Part shown: piece by piece, positions 8,052 to 17,113 of the stretch
Numbering within the stretch: the stretch's first letter is position 1
Layout: each line of letters opens with the position of its first letter
NCBI GenBank assembly: GCA_001916715.1
Contig: MNSZ01000062.1
Span: forward strand, 61,439-112,310
Direction: 5' to 3'
Origin: Firmicutes bacterium CAG:24053_14
GTDB lineage: Bacteria; Bacillota; Clostridia; Oscillospirales; Oscillospiraceae
Length of the DNA: 50,872 nucleotides
Made by a program: the position numbers and the translations under genes
Notes under the pieces: model-generated
Told to the model about the DNA's origin: nothing
Database searches by the model: none
The model's input: only the letters and a program-made list of their open reading frames with translations

Positions 8052-9794
8052 TTACCCCTCATATCCTTTGGTTTCTTTAAGTCTGTTTGCAAGCTTGCGA
8101 AGGTCCTCGCCCGACTGCTTCAGCTCATGCCGGGAGCGGATCCTTTCTATGTAATCGGCAAGCGCCTTATCGCCGTTGCGCAGCGCCTCAGGTTTTTGCA
8201 GCACGGAAGCTAAAAGCGCCGCCTCCTGCGGAAGAAGCACCGCGCTCATCGAGGCCATACTGATTATCTCGCCGTTTTCAAATTTTGATTTAAGCACGGA
8301 ATATATCCGCGCGAGCGCCGGCGACGAGAATATCTCCGGCGGCGGGAGCTCCTTGCCGCGGCAGATGCCCTGATCGAGATACAGAAGCCTTATGATGCCC
8401 TCCTCGGCCGCGGCGGATTCGGGATCTTCATAGCGCAGTTCCTTTGCCTTGGGCTGAAACTGCCGCTCGGGATGTGAGGCGCTTTTTGCGTCGGCGCGCT
8501 GAGCCGTGCGCACAAGGCGCTTGCGCCTTCGCTCAACCTCCTGCGCGACAACGTCGCTGGCAACACCGGCCATTGACGCAACGCGCATCGCGTAGACCTG
8601 ACGCTCCACGCTGCCCGGCAGGTGCGCGACCATATCCGAGGCTTCCTTCAAGAATGCGACCTTCTGCTCGTCGATGCTCAGATCGTATTTATCCGTCACG
8701 TTTTGCAGCTGATAGTCGATGTGGTTTTCCGACTTGTCTATCAGATTGCGGAACGCATCCGCGCCCTTGGTCTTTATATACTCGTCCGGGTCCTTTGCGC
8801 CGCTCATAGAAAGCACCTTGACCTTCAGATCGAGCTTTTCCAAAAGCCCGATGGCGCGCTGCGAGGCTTTTTTGCCTGCGCCGTCGTTATCATAGGCGAT
8901 GATGACCTCGTTCGTGTAATGCGAGATCAGCCGCGCCTGCTCGGGCGTGAGCGACGTGCCCAGCGACGCTACCGCGCCGTCAAAGCCGGCCTGGTGCATC
9001 ATCACGACGTCAACGTTGCCCTCAGCAAGTATTATATGTCCGCTCTTCGATTTTTTAGCCAGATTCAGCGCAAAAAGATTGCGGCTTTTGTTGAACACCA
9101 TCGTTTCCGGGCTGTTCATATACTTCGGCTCGCCGTCGCCGAGTATTCTGCCGGAAAAGCCGATAAAATCGCCCCTGACGTCGATGACCGGGAACATGAG
9201 CCGGTTGCGGAACGTGTCGTAATGTCCGCCGTTTTTGCCCTTGCGGACAAGTCCGGCGTCGAACATCTCGTACTCCGAGTAGCCGAGCGCCTTCATCGCG
9301 TTTATGAGGCTGTCCCATGTGTCCGGCGCGTAGCCGAGGCCGAAGCGCTTTGCCGTGTGCGGCGTTATCTGCCGCCGTGCCATGTAGTCAAGCGCAGGCT
9401 TGCCCTCGGGCTTGCTGAGACATGAGTAGAAAAACCTCGCCGCGTCGCGGTTCAAGTCCAGAAGCCGACGGCGCTTTTTCGCCTCGCGGTTATCCTCCTG
9501 CTCGGGCATGGTCATACCCACGCGCTTTGCGAGGAACTCAACTGCCTCCGGAAAGCTGAGGTTTTCGATCTCCATTATGAAATTTATAACGCCTCCGCCC
9601 TTGCCGCAGCCGAAGCAGTGATATATCTGCCTGTCCGGCGATACGGAAAACGACGGCGTTTTCTCGCTGTGGAACGGGCACAGGCCGAACTGGTTCGAGC
9701 CGGAGCGCTTCGTTAAGCGCACATACTCGCCCACGACGTCTACTATATCGTTTTTTTCGACAAGCTCCTGAAGGAAGCTCTCCGGTATAGCCAT
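8052..9794 (-). CDS. dnaG: DNA primase
   Basis: Synthesises RNA primers at the replication fork. 580 residues: an N-terminal CHC2 zinc-binding domain (residues 35-62, CPFHSEKTPSFSVSPDRQ and YHCFGCGKGG), the catalytic core with the Toprim domain around residues 250-340 (ILAEGNVDVVMMHQAGF and IAYDNDGAGKKA), and a C-terminal helicase-interacting region. The ATG at 9794 follows AAGGAGGGATGGGTA. The first bases of that Shine-Dalgarno overlap the A-run ending the foldback repeat copy E, so the repeat sits directly against the translation signal. No promoter is visible between the repeat and the gene. Confidence 0.97.
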   Translation of the reverse strand: MAIPESFLQELVEKNDIVDVVGEYVRLTKRSGSNQFGLCPFHSEKTPSFSVSPDRQIYHCFGCGKGGGVINFIMEIENLSFPEAVEFLAKRVGMTMPEQEDNREAKKRRRLLDLNRDAARFFYSCLSKPEGKPALDYMARRQITPHTAKRFGLGYAPDTWDSLINAMKALGYSEYEMFDAGLVRKGKNGGHYDTFRNRLMFPVIDVRGDFIGFSGRILGDGEPKYMNSPETMVFNKSRNLFALNLAKKSKSGHIILAEGNVDVVMMHQAGFDGAVASLGTSLTPEQARLISHYTNEVIIAYDNDGAGKKASQRAIGLLEKLDLKVKVLSMSGAKDPDEYIKTKGADAFRNLIDKSENHIDYQLQNVTDKYDLSIDEQKVAFLKEASDMVAHLPGSVERQVYAMRVASMAGVASDVVAQEVERRRKRLVRTAQRADAKSASHPERQFQPKAKELRYEDPESAAAEEGIIRLLYLDQGICRGKELPPPEIFSSPALARIYSVLKSKFENGEIISMASMSAVLLPQEAALLASVLQKPEALRNGDKALADYIERIRSRHELKQSGEDLRKLANRLKETKGYEG

Positions 9795-9807
9795 TACCCA
9801 TCCCTCC

Positions 9808-10036
9808 TTTTAGAGGCGCTTTAGCGCCGTACCTATACATATATTGCGGTAGCCCGGTGTCGAGACAATGGAGGAAACCATGGCTGCCACGCGCTATAGC
9901 AGTGCATTGCTGAATTTTTTGCCGCCACCCTGTAGGGAACGGATTTATCCGTTCCGCTTGCCACGGTTTTGTCTGCACCCACCGGTCGGGACACCGCAAT
10001 AAACGTATCGGTACAATGTGAATGCGCTATTGAAAA
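9808..10036. repeat. Foldback repeat copy E
   Basis: Begins TTTTAGAGGCGCTTTAGCGC, continues with CATATATTGCGGTAGCCCGG and GTCGAGACAATGGAGGAAACC, and ends in the degenerate CAATAAACGTATCGG and ATGCGCTATTGAAAA. It carries the palindrome GGGAACGGATTTATCCGTTC at 9935-9954. An AT-rich stretch of ATTATTCATCATTCA type follows to 10087; the same kind of stretch follows copy G. Confidence 0.8.
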
Positions 10037-10087
10037 GTGCGCTTGCGCACACATTAATTATTCATCATTCACTATTCATTATTAATT

Positions 10088-11092
10088 TTACTTCACCGTC
10101 CACGACATGGGGATAAATATCTCGCTGTATTTTTCCATGGCGTAGCCGTCGGTCATGCCGGAGATATAGTCGCAAACGGCGCGCGAAACGCCCTCGCGGC
10201 TTGCGATAAGCTGCATCTCGTCCGGCATTTTATCCGGATGCTTGAGGTAATAGTCAAAAAGCGAGCCGATGATGCCGTCAACCTTGCTCTCCTCGCCCTT
10301 GGCGATCGGATTTGTGTACACGTCCGAATACATGAAGGCGTGGAAGAAATCGACCGCCTCCTGCATGTAATCGCTCATTTGAATTTTTCCGCCGCCGCTG
10401 TTTTCGATGAGGTCGAGCATGATGGAATTTATCCTCTCGCTGTTGCGCTCGCCGCAGCGCGTGCGGATCATGTCGGGAACGTCCTCGGCGCGGAGTATTC
10501 CGGCGCGGATGGTGTCGTCAAGGTCGTGATTTATGTACGCTATGCGGTCGGCAAGGCGAACGACGGTCGCCTCGGTCGTATCGTCCGGCGCGCCGTGCGT
10601 GTGATGCAGGATGCCCATGCGCGTTTCATAGCACAGGTTAAGCCCCCGGCCGTCGCGCTCGAGGATATCGACAACGCGCAGCGACTGCTCATAGTGCTTG
10701 AAGCCCTCTTCGTATATTTTGTTGAGCGCGCGCTCGCCGGCGTGACCAAACGGCGTGTGTCCCAGATCGTGGCCCAGCGCCATAGCCTCGGTGAGATCCT
10801 CGTTTAAGTCGAGCGCTCTGGCTATCGTGCGCGCGAGGCGCGATACCTCGAGCGTGTGCGTAAGGCGCGTTCTGTAATGATCGCCCTCAGGACGCAGATA
10901 CACCTGAGTTTTGTGCTTTAATCTGCGGAAGGACTTGGAGTGCGTTATTCTGTCAACATCGCGCTGGAAGCAGGTGCGTATCTCGCACTCCGGCTCCGGT
11001 GTGCGCCGACCCTTTGAGTCCTCGGCTCTGACGCCGAACTCACCGACGAGCGTTCGCTCGATCATCTCGCGCTTTTCTCTCGGACACGCCAT
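10088..11092 (-). CDS. dGTPase-like deoxynucleoside triphosphate triphosphohydrolase
   Basis: HD-domain hydrolase that removes triphosphate from dNTPs and helps keep pools balanced. The HD motifs are visible: THTLEV (His 1), GHDLGHTPFGHAGE (His-Asp pair) and RLADRIAYINHDLDD (Asp). The 334-residue length fits the dGTPase-like subgroup common in Gram-positive bacteria rather than the longer E. coli Dgt. I start at the ATG at 11092 (MACPREKREM), with GGAGGG six bases upstream; an upstream candidate overlaps that site. In many Clostridia the gene precedes dnaG-rpoD, as it does here. Confidence 0.9.
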   Translation of the reverse strand: MACPREKREMIERTLVGEFGVRAEDSKGRRTPEPECEIRTCFQRDVDRITHSKSFRRLKHKTQVYLRPEGDHYRTRLTHTLEVSRLARTIARALDLNEDLTEAMALGHDLGHTPFGHAGERALNKIYEEGFKHYEQSLRVVDILERDGRGLNLCYETRMGILHHTHGAPDDTTEATVVRLADRIAYINHDLDDTIRAGILRAEDVPDMIRTRCGERNSERINSIMLDLIENSGGGKIQMSDYMQEAVDFFHAFMYSDVYTNPIAKGEESKVDGIIGSLFDYYLKHPDKMPDEMQLIASREGVSRAVCDYISGMTDGYAMEKYSEIFIPMSWTVK

Positions 11093-11264
11093 GCATTTCC
11101 CTCCAATCAAAAGGCATCAAATTTTCTTTCAATACTTTATACGACGCAAATTCGCATTTCCCTGCAATTTATTTTAAATTTTCTCGAAAAAATTTTCGGA
11201 GGCACGGCTGTACCCCCGAAAAAGTTAAGCTGACAAGAGCCGAACACATATCGTCTGTCGGCTT

Positions 11265-11891
11265 TCATTTTATTCTGACCGGCATAAGCTCCTCGCCGAC
11301 AGCCAGCGCGCTGCATGCCCCGGCGCTCAGCTCCGTAACGCGCGCGGAAAACGCCTCGGCGTTATTCTCCGGCAGCAGCAGCGAAAGCAGCACGTCCGCG
11401 CCGTAGTCAACGTTCTGCACGGCCCCGTCAAGCGAAAGGCACTCCGTTTTCATGCGCTCGAAAAGCGAATACGGGCAGCCGACCTCGAGCTTCACCCAGC
11501 GGCGCACGGCGGCGATACCGGCCGCGTCCAGCGCGTCCTTTGCGCTTTTCGTGTATGCGCGCAGCAGTCCGCCCGTTCCGAGCAGAACTCCGCCGAAATA
11601 CCGCGTGACGACGCACACGACGTTTTCAACGCCCTCGCGCTTAAAAACCTCGAGCATCGGCAGTCCTGCCGTGCCCTGCGGCTCGCCGTCGTCGGAATAG
11701 CGCACGGCGCCGTCGCGGATCATATAGCACCAGCAGTTGTGCCGCGCGTCATAGTGCTTTTTCTTCATCTCGTTTATGAAGTCGCGCGCGGCGTCCTCTG
11801 TTTCGACAAAGCGCACATGGCCGAGAAAGCTCGAACGCTTTTCGACAAATTCAGCCTCGCCGCTTCCGGCAGGCACGAAATACTCGCTCAA
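11265..11891 (-). CDS. YigZ/IMPACT family protein
   Basis: Conserved protein of the UPF0029/IMPACT family, implicated in translation or ribosome-related regulation; its biochemical role is not settled. The 208 residues show the family core: EKRSSFLGHV, HYDARHNCWCYMIR, RYSDDGEPQGTAGLPML and VVTRYFGGVLLGTGGLLRAY, followed by a C-terminal domain of about 70 residues. It starts with TTG at 11891, overlapping the hflX stop codon in a TTGA arrangement, with AAGGAGG ten bases upstream. The overlap implies coupled translation with hflX. Confidence 0.93.
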   Translation of the reverse strand: MSEYFVPAGSGEAEFVEKRSSFLGHVRFVETEDAARDFINEMKKKHYDARHNCWCYMIRDGAVRYSDDGEPQGTAGLPMLEVFKREGVENVVCVVTRYFGGVLLGTGGLLRAYTKSAKDALDAAGIAAVRRWVKLEVGCPYSLFERMKTECLSLDGAVQNVDYGADVLLSLLLPENNAEAFSARVTELSAGACSALAVGEELMPVRIK

Positions 11892-13153
11892 TCCTCCCAG
11901 TCCTCCTTGGGCTCGGTGTAATTGGGTATATACCGCTTTACCTTGCCGAAAACCTCGGGCGGAACAGTGACCTCGGCCTTGATGCCGTCATCGAGATATT
12001 CAAGGCTCGTCACCGCGGCCTCGCGGTTTAAAAGATCCATGATCCCGGCGTCGGAATACAGTATGCGCAGCGTGACCTTGTGGTTGCCGCGGTCGAGCAG
12101 AGCCGACAGGCGCTGCACAAGCTCCTGCACACCCTCGCCGCTTTTTGCCGAAAGGCAGATGACGTCCTCACCGTGCGGCAGTATGCCGAGGTATGCATCA
12201 CACTTGTTGAAAACGCGGATGCACGGCGTGTGCTCGGCTCCGAGCTGGCAGATAAGCTCGTCGACGACGCGCGCCTGCTCCTCCCAGTCGGGGTTTGATA
12301 TGTCTATGACATGCAGCAGAACGTCGGCGTAGCTCAGCTCCTCGAGCGTTGCCTTGAACGCCTCGACCAGATGGTGCGGAAGCTTGCGGATAAAGCCGAC
12401 GGTGTCGGATATGAGAACCTCGGTCACTTCGTCGATGCGCAGCTTGCGCGTCGTGGTGTCAAGCGTGTCGAAAAGGCGGTCGTTTGCCGGTATGCCGGCA
12501 TCGGTCAGGCAGTTTAAAAGCGTTGACTTTCCGGCGTTTGTGTAGCCGACGAGCGCAACGACGGGGACGTCGTTTTTCTCGCGCTTGCGGCGCTGTGTCG
12601 AGCGCACCTTGCGCACGGCGGCAAGCTCCTCCTCGAGCTTCTGTATCTTCCTGCGGATATGCCGGCGGTCTGTTTCAAGCTGAGTTTCGCCGGGGCCGCG
12701 CGTTCCGATAGGCGACGAGCCGCCGGAGGCTGTCTGGCGCACAAGGTGAGTCCACATGCCCGTCAGGCGCGGCAGCAGGTATTTGTACTGCGCAAGCTCA
12801 ACCTGAAGCTGACCCTCGCGCGTCTGTGCGCGCTGGGCGAAAATATCGAGGATAAGCCCCGAGCGGTCGAGCACCTTGACCCCAAGCTCCTCGCCGAGTA
12901 CCCGCATCTGCGACGGCGACAGCTCGTTGTCGAAAACGGCAAGGTCGCAGTTGTTCATTTCTATAAATTCCTTCAGCTCGGCGACCTTACCGTCGCCGAT
13001 GAAGCTGCGCGGATCGGGAGTCGGACGGTTTTGAATCATCATGCCGACGGCCTGACCGCCTGCCGTTTCGACAAGCGCGGCAAGCTCCTGCATCGAGATC
13101 TCGCTTGAGCGCTCCGATTGCTCCATCGACGCCGCCGCAAGTCCGGCCAGCAC
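11888..13153 (-). CDS. hflX: GTPase HflX
   Basis: Ribosome-associated GTPase that splits stalled ribosomes, notably after heat stress. It has the N-terminal HflX domain (NRPTPDPRSFIGDGKVAELK, SPSQMRVLGEELGVKVLDRS), the linker with GTRGPGETQLETDRR, and the GTPase domain with G1 GYTNAGKST, G3 DTVGF and G4 NKCD. The annotated GTG at 13153 has no ribosome-binding site. The frame stays open upstream through ERAVLAG, which resembles normal HflX N-termini, and an AAGGA lies just before CTG/ATA codons at 13184-13195. The true start may therefore be a rare codon upstream. Confidence 0.93.
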   Translation of the reverse strand: MLAGLAAASMEQSERSSEISMQELAALVETAGGQAVGMMIQNRPTPDPRSFIGDGKVAELKEFIEMNNCDLAVFDNELSPSQMRVLGEELGVKVLDRSGLILDIFAQRAQTREGQLQVELAQYKYLLPRLTGMWTHLVRQTASGGSSPIGTRGPGETQLETDRRHIRRKIQKLEEELAAVRKVRSTQRRKREKNDVPVVALVGYTNAGKSTLLNCLTDAGIPANDRLFDTLDTTTRKLRIDEVTEVLISDTVGFIRKLPHHLVEAFKATLEELSYADVLLHVIDISNPDWEEQARVVDELICQLGAEHTPCIRVFNKCDAYLGILPHGEDVICLSAKSGEGVQELVQRLSALLDRGNHKVTLRILYSDAGIMDLLNREAAVTSLEYLDDGIKAEVTVPPEVFGKVKRYIPNYTEPKEDWED

Positions 13154-13210
13154 CGCGCGCTCGATTTTTATATCATTAGTCTCTATTGTTATCAGTCCTT
13201 ATTTTTGGTT

Positions 13211-13240
13211 TACATTATATTATACCAAATCCGCCGCCGC
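13211..13240 (-). promoter_or_regulatory. Sigma-A promoter of hflX-yigZ
   Basis: On the minus strand GTGACA, a 17-base spacer and TATAAT read toward hflX. The leader would be only about 25 bases if translation begins near 13190, which supports an upstream start for hflX. Confidence 0.65.
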
Positions 13241-13253
13241 TTGTCACGAAAAT

Positions 13254-13284
13254 ATGAAAAAGGCTCTCTTTCGGGAGAGCCTTG
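13254..13284 (-). terminator. Terminator of the LRR/SLH protein gene
   Basis: GGCTCTC-CCGAAA-GAGAGCC followed by TTTTTC on the minus strand, about 20 bases after the stop codon. Confidence 0.85.
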
Positions 13285-13301
13285 TGCTTGTATAAGATCG
13301 C

Positions 13302-16300
13302 TTATTTGCCGCCCGACGCGCGATAGAGGAAGGTCACGACCTGTGCGCGCGTGCAGCCTTCGTTCGGGGAAAAGCGCCCGGCGCTCGTGCCCTTGGTTAT
13401 GCCCTCGGAGCTTGCCCAGATAACAGCGTCATGGCAGAACGAACCGGCGGAAACATCGGAAAAATCGCATGCGCCGCTTACCTTGGGCGAACCTGCCGAG
13501 CGGTACAGGAACGTGACGATCTGTCCGCGCGTGCAGGGTGCGAATGGTGAAAAGCTCGTGCTGCTCGTTCCTTTCGTTATGCCGCGCTCGACTGCCCATT
13601 GCACCGCTTCATAGAAGATGTCGCCGGGCTTTACGTCGGCAAAGCTCACGGCCGCCTTGGCCTCGGGCTGACCGGCCGCGCGCCAGAGAAACATCACTAT
13701 CTGGTATCGCGAGCAGACGTCATTTGGAGAGAAGGTGCTTTTCCCCGTGCCGTTTGTTATGCCGTTTTTTACAGCCCACTGCACGGCGTCGAAGTAAAAC
13801 GCACCGGGCTTAACATCGTCAAATTCCGGCACGGCTTCTGCACCCTTCGCGCCGCAGACAGAGCACACGCCGCCGAAAAATTTGTGCCCCGTTGCCGCAA
13901 CGGTATTGCCGATCTGTGTCATGTCTCCGCAGCGCATGCAGATAAGATCGCCTGTATAACCACTTTCGTTGCATGTCGGCGCTTTGACGCGCGCAGGTTG
14001 AGGATCGTGACCGAGGGCGAATATGACGCTGCCCTGTTTGAACACCTTGCCGCAGAAGGTGCAGACCTCGTCGCCGGTGTAGCCGCCGGTCAGGCAGCCT
14101 GCGGTTTTGGCGTTTTGCAGCTGCGTTTTGTGCACGACGGCGCTGACATAGTCCTTTGTGTAGCACTCGCCGCAGGAGCAGGTGTAGGTCGTGAAGCCCT
14201 CGGTCAGGCAGGTGGGCTTTGTGACGGTGGGGATGAAATCATGCTTGTGCTGCGTGTCCCCGTTCGGATCGAGTATGCCGCAGCGGACGCATATGCCGCC
14301 CCTGTAGCTGTGTCCGAGCGGCGGCGTGTAGCTGTCCTCGCGCTTATCGCCGCATGCGCACAGATGCACGGTGCAGCCGCGCTCGGTGCATGTCGGCGGG
14401 ATAACGGTGTCGGTGTATTTGTGCTCGTGATCTGTGCGGGTAAAGCTCTTTTCGGCATTGTCGAGTACGTTGTTGCCGGTTTCTTTAGTGACCTGGCTCC
14501 AGTCTGTGTCGCTGCCGAGATAGTCTACCTTTTTCAGCGCCGTGCAGCCGTCGAAGGCGCGCTCGTTTATGTGGCTGACGCTTTTCGGTATGGTTATGCT
14601 CTCAAGCGATACGCAGCCGGAAAACGCCTCGGCCGGAATGACGGTCACCTCGGCCGGAATTTTCACGCTTTTGAGCGCGGCGCAGCCCGAAAACACCTTT
14701 TCGCCGAGCGCTTTAAGGCCGTCGGGCAGCGTGATCTCCGCAAGAGACGCGCAGCCGGAAAAGGTCAATGCTTCAAGCTTTGTTATGCTTTTAGGAAGCG
14801 TGATGCGCTTTAACGCCGCGCAGTTTTCAAACGCGCTCTTGCCGATCGCCGTCACCGAATCGGGAATGACAAGGCTTTCAAGCTTTGCGCAATCTTTGAA
14901 CGCGCCGCCGGCAATGGCGACGGTGCCGCTCGGAACGGTGCAGTCTGCCGCCTTGCCGACGGGACAGCGCAGAAGCTTTTTGTCGGCGGAAAAAAGCACT
15001 CCGCCGTCGGACGAAAACGCCTTGTTGTCCGCTGCGACCTCAAACTCCGCGAGAGCCGTGCAGCCGTCAAATGCATTCAGGTCGATTTGTGCGACCGTGT
15101 CGGATATGCTGACTTTTTCAAGTGCCGTGCAGCCGGAAAACGCGCCGCCCGATATGCTCTGCACGCCGCTTTCGATGACGACGCTTTGGATTTTGTCCTT
15201 TTGCTCATCCCATGGCGCCGCGTTTGCGACGGATGAAAAATCGGGCATTTTGCCGCTGCCGCTTATGGTGAGAGCGCCGCTGCGCGAAAGCGACCAGCTC
15301 AGACCGCCGTCGATGCTTCCGCTGCCCAAAGCTTCCGACAGCGCAGCGCCGCAGACGGTGCAGGTATCGCCGTCGCCGGTGTGAGCGCCTTCGTTTTGCG
15401 TTTTTCCGCAGGAGCACGACTGCCAGTGCTTGTGTTCGTCATATTCCCAGCCGCTGAAATTGCAGATGTGTTCAAGAAAATCTATTTTGTCCCGAGCAAT
15501 GCCGCAGCCGTCGCCGCCGATTGTTGTCCATCTCTCCGGCGTCCCGTCAAAGCTTGCTTTGTCAATTACCGTGCCAGTGAACGCGGCCTCGCCGATGTGC
15601 TCTAAAGTTTCCGGGAGAACCAATTCTTCTATCCTTCCGCAGTTTTCAAACGCGGCAGCGCCTATGCTTTTTATGCCGTCCGGCAATCCCGTCAGGCTGA
15701 ATGCCGTACATTTTGAAAACGCATTCGCGCCGATTTCGGTAACGCTGCCGGGGATTGTAATACTTTCAAGCAGCGCACAGTCTGTAAATATCCCGTCCGG
15801 GATTATGGTTAGCGTTGGCGGTAAGTAAACCGATTGCAGCCCTTCGCAACAAGAAAAAGCCTGGCTGCCTATGGACTGAACACTGTCGGGGATTGTAACA
15901 TCAATGAGATTGTTGCAATTGGAAAACGCATTTGCGCCGATGGTTTCGAGGTTGTACGGAAAGTCAAAGTCTCCAAGTGCTTCGCATCCGGCGAATGCGC
16001 CGCTGCCTATGCGCGTCAAGCCACCCATAAAAGTGACCATAGATAATGTACTGCAAGAATGAAAGGCATTATCGCCTATGCTTGTAACGCCGTCGCCTAT
16101 AGTGATGCTTGTGATTTCAAGACAGTGTTCGTTCCATGGAGCAGGATCAGCACTACTGTAATTATACATATCTCCCGTTCCCGAGATCGTCAGTATGCCG
16201 ATTTCATCCAAATTCCATGTCAGGCTTTCTCCGCATTTGCTGTTTTCGTCTGCCAATGCGCCGAGGGGTAAAAGAGTTAACGCCATCAGCAGCACGAGCA

Positions 16301-16325
16301 GTATGCTTAGCAGTCGCTTTTTCAT
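13302..16325 (-). CDS. Secreted leucine-rich-repeat (BspA-like) protein with three SLH domains
   Basis: Cell-surface protein of 1007 residues. It begins with a signal peptide (MKKRLLSILLVLLMALTLLP, cleavage near ALA). Two blocks of LRR_5 repeats follow (about 60-280 and 345-615), with units like ITIPDSVQSIGSQAFSCC. Between about 640 and 830 are Cys-pair modules (CSCGECY, CTFCGKVFKQG, CMRCGDM, CSVCGAK), each near a GH dipeptide. Three SLH repeats close the protein (about 835-1007, FDDVKPGAFYFDAVQWAVKN type), which bind secondary cell-wall polymers. The ATG follows AAGGGAGATAAACG. It is monocistronic with its own terminator. Its ligand is unknown; adhesion is an inference from the BspA family. 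Confidence 0.9.
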   Translation of the reverse strand: MKKRLLSILLVLLMALTLLPLGALADENSKCGESLTWNLDEIGILTISGTGDMYNYSSADPAPWNEHCLEITSITIGDGVTSIGDNAFHSCSTLSMVTFMGGLTRIGSGAFAGCEALGDFDFPYNLETIGANAFSNCNNLIDVTIPDSVQSIGSQAFSCCEGLQSVYLPPTLTIIPDGIFTDCALLESITIPGSVTEIGANAFSKCTAFSLTGLPDGIKSIGAAAFENCGRIEELVLPETLEHIGEAAFTGTVIDKASFDGTPERWTTIGGDGCGIARDKIDFLEHICNFSGWEYDEHKHWQSCSCGKTQNEGAHTGDGDTCTVCGAALSEALGSGSIDGGLSWSLSRSGALTISGSGKMPDFSSVANAAPWDEQKDKIQSVVIESGVQSISGGAFSGCTALEKVSISDTVAQIDLNAFDGCTALAEFEVAADNKAFSSDGGVLFSADKKLLRCPVGKAADCTVPSGTVAIAGGAFKDCAKLESLVIPDSVTAIGKSAFENCAALKRITLPKSITKLEALTFSGCASLAEITLPDGLKALGEKVFSGCAALKSVKIPAEVTVIPAEAFSGCVSLESITIPKSVSHINERAFDGCTALKKVDYLGSDTDWSQVTKETGNNVLDNAEKSFTRTDHEHKYTDTVIPPTCTERGCTVHLCACGDKREDSYTPPLGHSYRGGICVRCGILDPNGDTQHKHDFIPTVTKPTCLTEGFTTYTCSCGECYTKDYVSAVVHKTQLQNAKTAGCLTGGYTGDEVCTFCGKVFKQGSVIFALGHDPQPARVKAPTCNESGYTGDLICMRCGDMTQIGNTVAATGHKFFGGVCSVCGAKGAEAVPEFDDVKPGAFYFDAVQWAVKNGITNGTGKSTFSPNDVCSRYQIVMFLWRAAGQPEAKAAVSFADVKPGDIFYEAVQWAVERGITKGTSSTSFSPFAPCTRGQIVTFLYRSAGSPKVSGACDFSDVSAGSFCHDAVIWASSEGITKGTSAGRFSPNEGCTRAQVVTFLYRASGGK

Positions 16326-16413
16326 CGTTTATCTCCCTTATAATAGCATTTTTGCCTTGCCGAGAATAATTTTACAAAAAACTGTAGTTTCTTGTAAATG
16401 CACTATTATAAAC

Positions 16414-16450
16414 GAAAATCCTGTTGAAATTTTGTGCATTTCAACAGGAT
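16414..16450 (-). terminator. Terminator of the TetR gene at 16480-17052
   Basis: ATCCTGTTGAAAT and its complement form a perfect 13-bp stem around a seven-base loop, followed by TTTTCG on the minus strand, 30 bases after the stop codon. Confidence 0.85.
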
Positions 16451-16479
16451 CAGGAAAAACATCGGTTATTGACGGCAGA

Positions 16480-17052
16480 CTATTCGATTCGGCAGCGTTC
16501 GACAAGAATATCCACGAAGCCCTCGCGCAGCCTGCACAGCTTTGAAAACTGCTCGGATATATTGTAGTTCATCGCGCAGTTGAGCCAGTCGATGATCTGG
16601 CCGAAGCACTCGCACTTATAAAACCAGACGAGTATCTCGCGGCTTTCGGGGTCGGCCTTTATATCGCCGAACATTGTGTGCAGATAGTTTTCAACAACGC
16701 TGCCGCAGACCTTCATAAGATACAGCTCGTACACGCTGCGGTTTGACGAGTTGTATATATTAAGAACGGTGCGCTTGTGCTCAAGGGCAAACTCCGCCAT
16801 TTTGTCAATGCAGGCTTCAAGCGAATGATAGTCGGAATAATCGCTGATGATCTTTTCGGCGGTTTCGATGACGATCTCCTCGACAAGGCAGGGAATGTCG
16901 TCATAGTGATAGTAGATCGTGTTTCTGTTGAAGCCACAGCCCTCGGCAATGTCACGGACGCTGATCTGGTTTATCGGCTTTTCGTTCAGCAGCGCTAAAA
17001 AGCTCTTTTTTATGGCCGCTTTTGTAAGGTCACTTTTCGCTTTATAGGGCAT
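16480..17052 (-). CDS. TetR family transcriptional regulator
   Basis: DNA-binding repressor of 190 residues. The N-terminal helix-turn-helix is clear (TKAAIKKSFLALLNEKPINQ, then ISVRDIAEGCGFNRNTIYYHY, residues about 8-50). The C-terminal ligand/dimer domain resembles TetR_C_8-type proteins. GGAGGTGGCAT precedes the ATG. The gene stands alone between the LRR/SLH gene and a foldback repeat, with a promoter at 17082-17111. Its target is not evident, because neither neighbour has an obvious matching palindrome. Confidence 0.88.
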   Translation of the reverse strand: MPYKAKSDLTKAAIKKSFLALLNEKPINQISVRDIAEGCGFNRNTIYYHYDDIPCLVEEIVIETAEKIISDYSDYHSLEACIDKMAEFALEHKRTVLNIYNSSNRSVYELYLMKVCGSVVENYLHTMFGDIKADPESREILVWFYKCECFGQIIDWLNCAMNYNISEQFSKLCRLREGFVDILVERCRIE

Positions 17053-17081
17053 ATGCCACCTCCGTGCAGTTGTTTTTAAAA

Positions 17082-17111
17082 ATTATATCACAAAATCCAT
17101 TGCACAATCAA
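17082..17111 (-). promoter_or_regulatory. Promoter of the TetR gene
   Basis: On the minus strand TTGATT (17106-17111), an 18-base spacer and TATAAT (17082-17087). The end of foldback copy F (CACTAAAAA) lies two bases upstream of the -35 box. Confidence 0.75.
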
Positions 17112-17113
17112 TA

